DNA from: an uncultured Planctomycetaceae bacterium
GTDB lineage: Bacteria; Planctomycetota; Planctomycetia; Pirellulales; Pirellulaceae
Assembly: GCA_903927685.1 (NCBI GenBank)
Contig: CAIYOB010000781.1
Location: forward strand, 1 to 6,541
DNA length: 6,541 bases
Reading direction: 5' to 3'
Below are positions 5,686-6,541 of the stretch, one piece after another. Each line of letters starts with the position of its first letter. Within the stretch, counting starts at the first letter, position 1. The notes below the pieces were generated by a model. The model saw only the letters and a program-made list of their open reading frames with translations, was not told the DNA's origin and did no database searches. A program made the position numbers and the translations under genes.

Positions 5686-5720
5686 CTCCCGCGGCTCACC
5701 CTGAGTCAGCGGGACGGGAG
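5686..5720. repeat. Second GC-rich hairpin of the structured repeat, near the end of the acidic gene
   Basis: CTCCCG (5686-5691) pairs with CGGGAG (5715-5720), and the interior (GCGGCT and AGCGGG with a CACCCTGAGTC loop) can pair further. It lies 15 bases beyond the stop of the minus-strand acidic gene, so it may act as its transcription terminator, although there is no T-run. It could equally be the second half of the interspersed repeat that starts near 5605. Confidence 0.45.
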
Positions 5721-5734
5721 TCGCCGGCCGACGT

Positions 5735-6541
5735 TTAGCGTTGGAGCGTCTCGCCGTGGCTGGCGGTTTGAGCCGCAGCCACCTCGGTCAAGTAGTGGGA
5801 CAGGGCCTGCAAGGTCACGCCGACTCGGTCCAGCGTCCGCGCCACGGACAGAATGACGTCGCCGTCGAACTCGACCAGTTCGGAACTCGGCGCGGGAGGC
5901 ACGACCTCGTCACAGTCCTCGCCTTCGACCACCTCGACCTCGGGGGCAATCCAGGTCTGGACGGGTTCGCCCGGTTCGCTGTAGGTAGGCTCGACGTACG
6001 GAGCTTCGGAACTCTCGTCCTCGCTGTACAATTCGTCGTCCCAATGGCTGTCCTCGCCTTCGTCGTCCGCGTACCAGTCGTCCCCGCCCCAGGCTTCCTC
6101 GGTGGCGACGTCGGCGGTCTCACAGGCTTCCGGGGCCATTTCGAGGCAGCCGCTTTCGACATAGGCTTCCTCCGGGCAAGCTGGCGCCGGGCACGTGTCC
6201 GTCTCCTCCGTCAGCGTCGGTTCGCTGGTGGCGACGGCATCGTCGGCAAAGTCGTGATGGTAGTACGCATCCGTCTCGCCGTCGTACCAGCAATCGGCCG
6301 AGTCGACAACTGCGCTGGCTGGCGGAGCTTGGATCGCGGGTTCCGGCGCGCATTCGACCGGAACCATCTCGGGCGTGGGCACGGCCAGTTGATCCGGCGT
6401 GGGCTCGTCCGGGACAAGCTCACAGACGTCGGCCGGCCGATACTCCTCGTCGTGATACCAATGGCACTCGCCGAACGCTCGCATCTTCTCCCAATAGGGG
6501 TGCTCGCACTGGCTCTCGCAGCTCGCATCCACCCCCGGATA
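5735..6541 (-). CDS. Highly acidic hypothetical protein, probably 5'-incomplete
   Basis: The stop is TAA (5737-5735). The first start inside the window is GTG 6532, but no ribosome binding site precedes it at a usable distance and the frame stays open to the window edge (YPG before it), so the true start probably lies outside. At least 265 residues are visible. The N-terminal part is rich in Cys, His, Trp and Tyr (CESQCEHPYWEKMRAFGECH, then WYHDEEYRPAD). The middle is very acidic with many Pro and Glu and repeated Trp-Tyr-Asp clusters (DDWYADDEGEDSHWDDELYS). The last 45 residues (DGDVILSVARTLDRVGVTLQ, ALSHYLTEVA) form a probable amphipathic helix, the only part that looks folded. I do not recognise the family. 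Clustered Cys/His near the N-terminus might bind metal or form disulphides, which is speculation. Codon use and frame are regular, so I take it as a real gene. Confidence 0.65.
   Translation of the reverse strand, partial: YPGVDASCESQCEHPYWEKMRAFGECHWYHDEEYRPADVCELVPDEPTPDQLAVPTPEMVPVECAPEPAIQAPPASAVVDSADCWYDGETDAYYHHDFADDAVATSEPTLTEETDTCPAPACPEEAYVESGCLEMAPEACETADVATEEAWGGDDWYADDEGEDSHWDDELYSEDESSEAPYVEPTYSEPGEPVQTWIAPEVEVVEGEDCDEVVPPAPSSELVEFDGDVILSVARTLDRVGVTLQALSHYLTEVAAAQTASHGETLQR

Larger units (their letters stand above)
5436..5734. other. Hairpin-rich gene-free stretch between the antitoxin and the acidic protein
   Basis: I find no convincing gene. The short open frames on both strands are arginine-, serine- and proline-rich translations of GC-rich DNA. 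The stretch holds three separate inverted repeats, listed individually. The plus-strand peptide QPTVEIRAGRSVRIAV (about 5487-5533) has a faint resemblance to the C-terminus of TrbI/VirB10 conjugation proteins, too short to call. The region 5590-5720 has the look of an interspersed structured repeat rather than a gene. Confidence 0.45.

Noticed and set aside
1..6541. tRNA, rRNA or CRISPR array
   Set aside because: No cloverleaf, conserved rRNA segment or regularly spaced repeat set was seen in reading the window.

Overview
The window is GC-rich and reads as a stretch of accessory chromosome from a planctomycete, most likely a Gemmataceae-type bacterium. That is an inference. It rests on the secreted TPR protein with the NLAW..ATCP..YRDGK block, which I associate with Gemmata-like genomes, on the IS91-type transposase remnant, and on the structured GC-rich intergenic repeat.

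Left third (1-3284, all minus strand): this looks like the remains of a defence or restriction island, read from high to low coordinates. A 9-bp inverted repeat and a good ribosome binding site lead into the first 36 codons of a type I methyltransferase (HsdM). That runs directly into an out-of-frame McrC-like piece with an unidentified C-terminal tail. An intact 260-residue protein of unknown function follows. Next comes the N-terminus of a pRiA4b ORF-3 family protein whose conserved Trp codon is TGA. It is joined out of frame at about 1880 to a UvrD-type helicase that keeps motifs Ia to VI but has lost the Walker A region. The helicase leaves the window at position 1, close to its C-terminus.

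Centre (3480-4249, plus strand): an apparently intact secreted protein with TPR repeats, with its own ribosome binding site and a weak promoter candidate.

Right-centre (4304-5435): a second mosaic of remnants. It holds the tail of an HU-like DNA-binding protein (minus), an internal piece of an IS91-family transposase (plus), and a DUF3368-type PIN toxin (minus) with an early amber stop and a missing C-terminus. The UPF0175-type antitoxin of that toxin (minus) carries a frameshift. The antitoxin and toxin reading frames overlap as in a functional operon, but both genes are broken.

Right end (5440-6541): about 300 bp of hairpin-rich, gene-free DNA, then a very acidic protein of unknown function (minus) that runs to the window edge.

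Taken together, most genes here are fragments joined end to end, with at least four or five abrupt gene-to-gene junctions, two in-frame stops and one frameshift. The two intact internal genes (the 260-residue protein and the TPR protein) stand out against this. I see no complete, clearly novel multi-gene system. The most interesting points are the mosaic structure, the Walker A-less helicase, the dead toxin-antitoxin pair and the surviving unknown gene.
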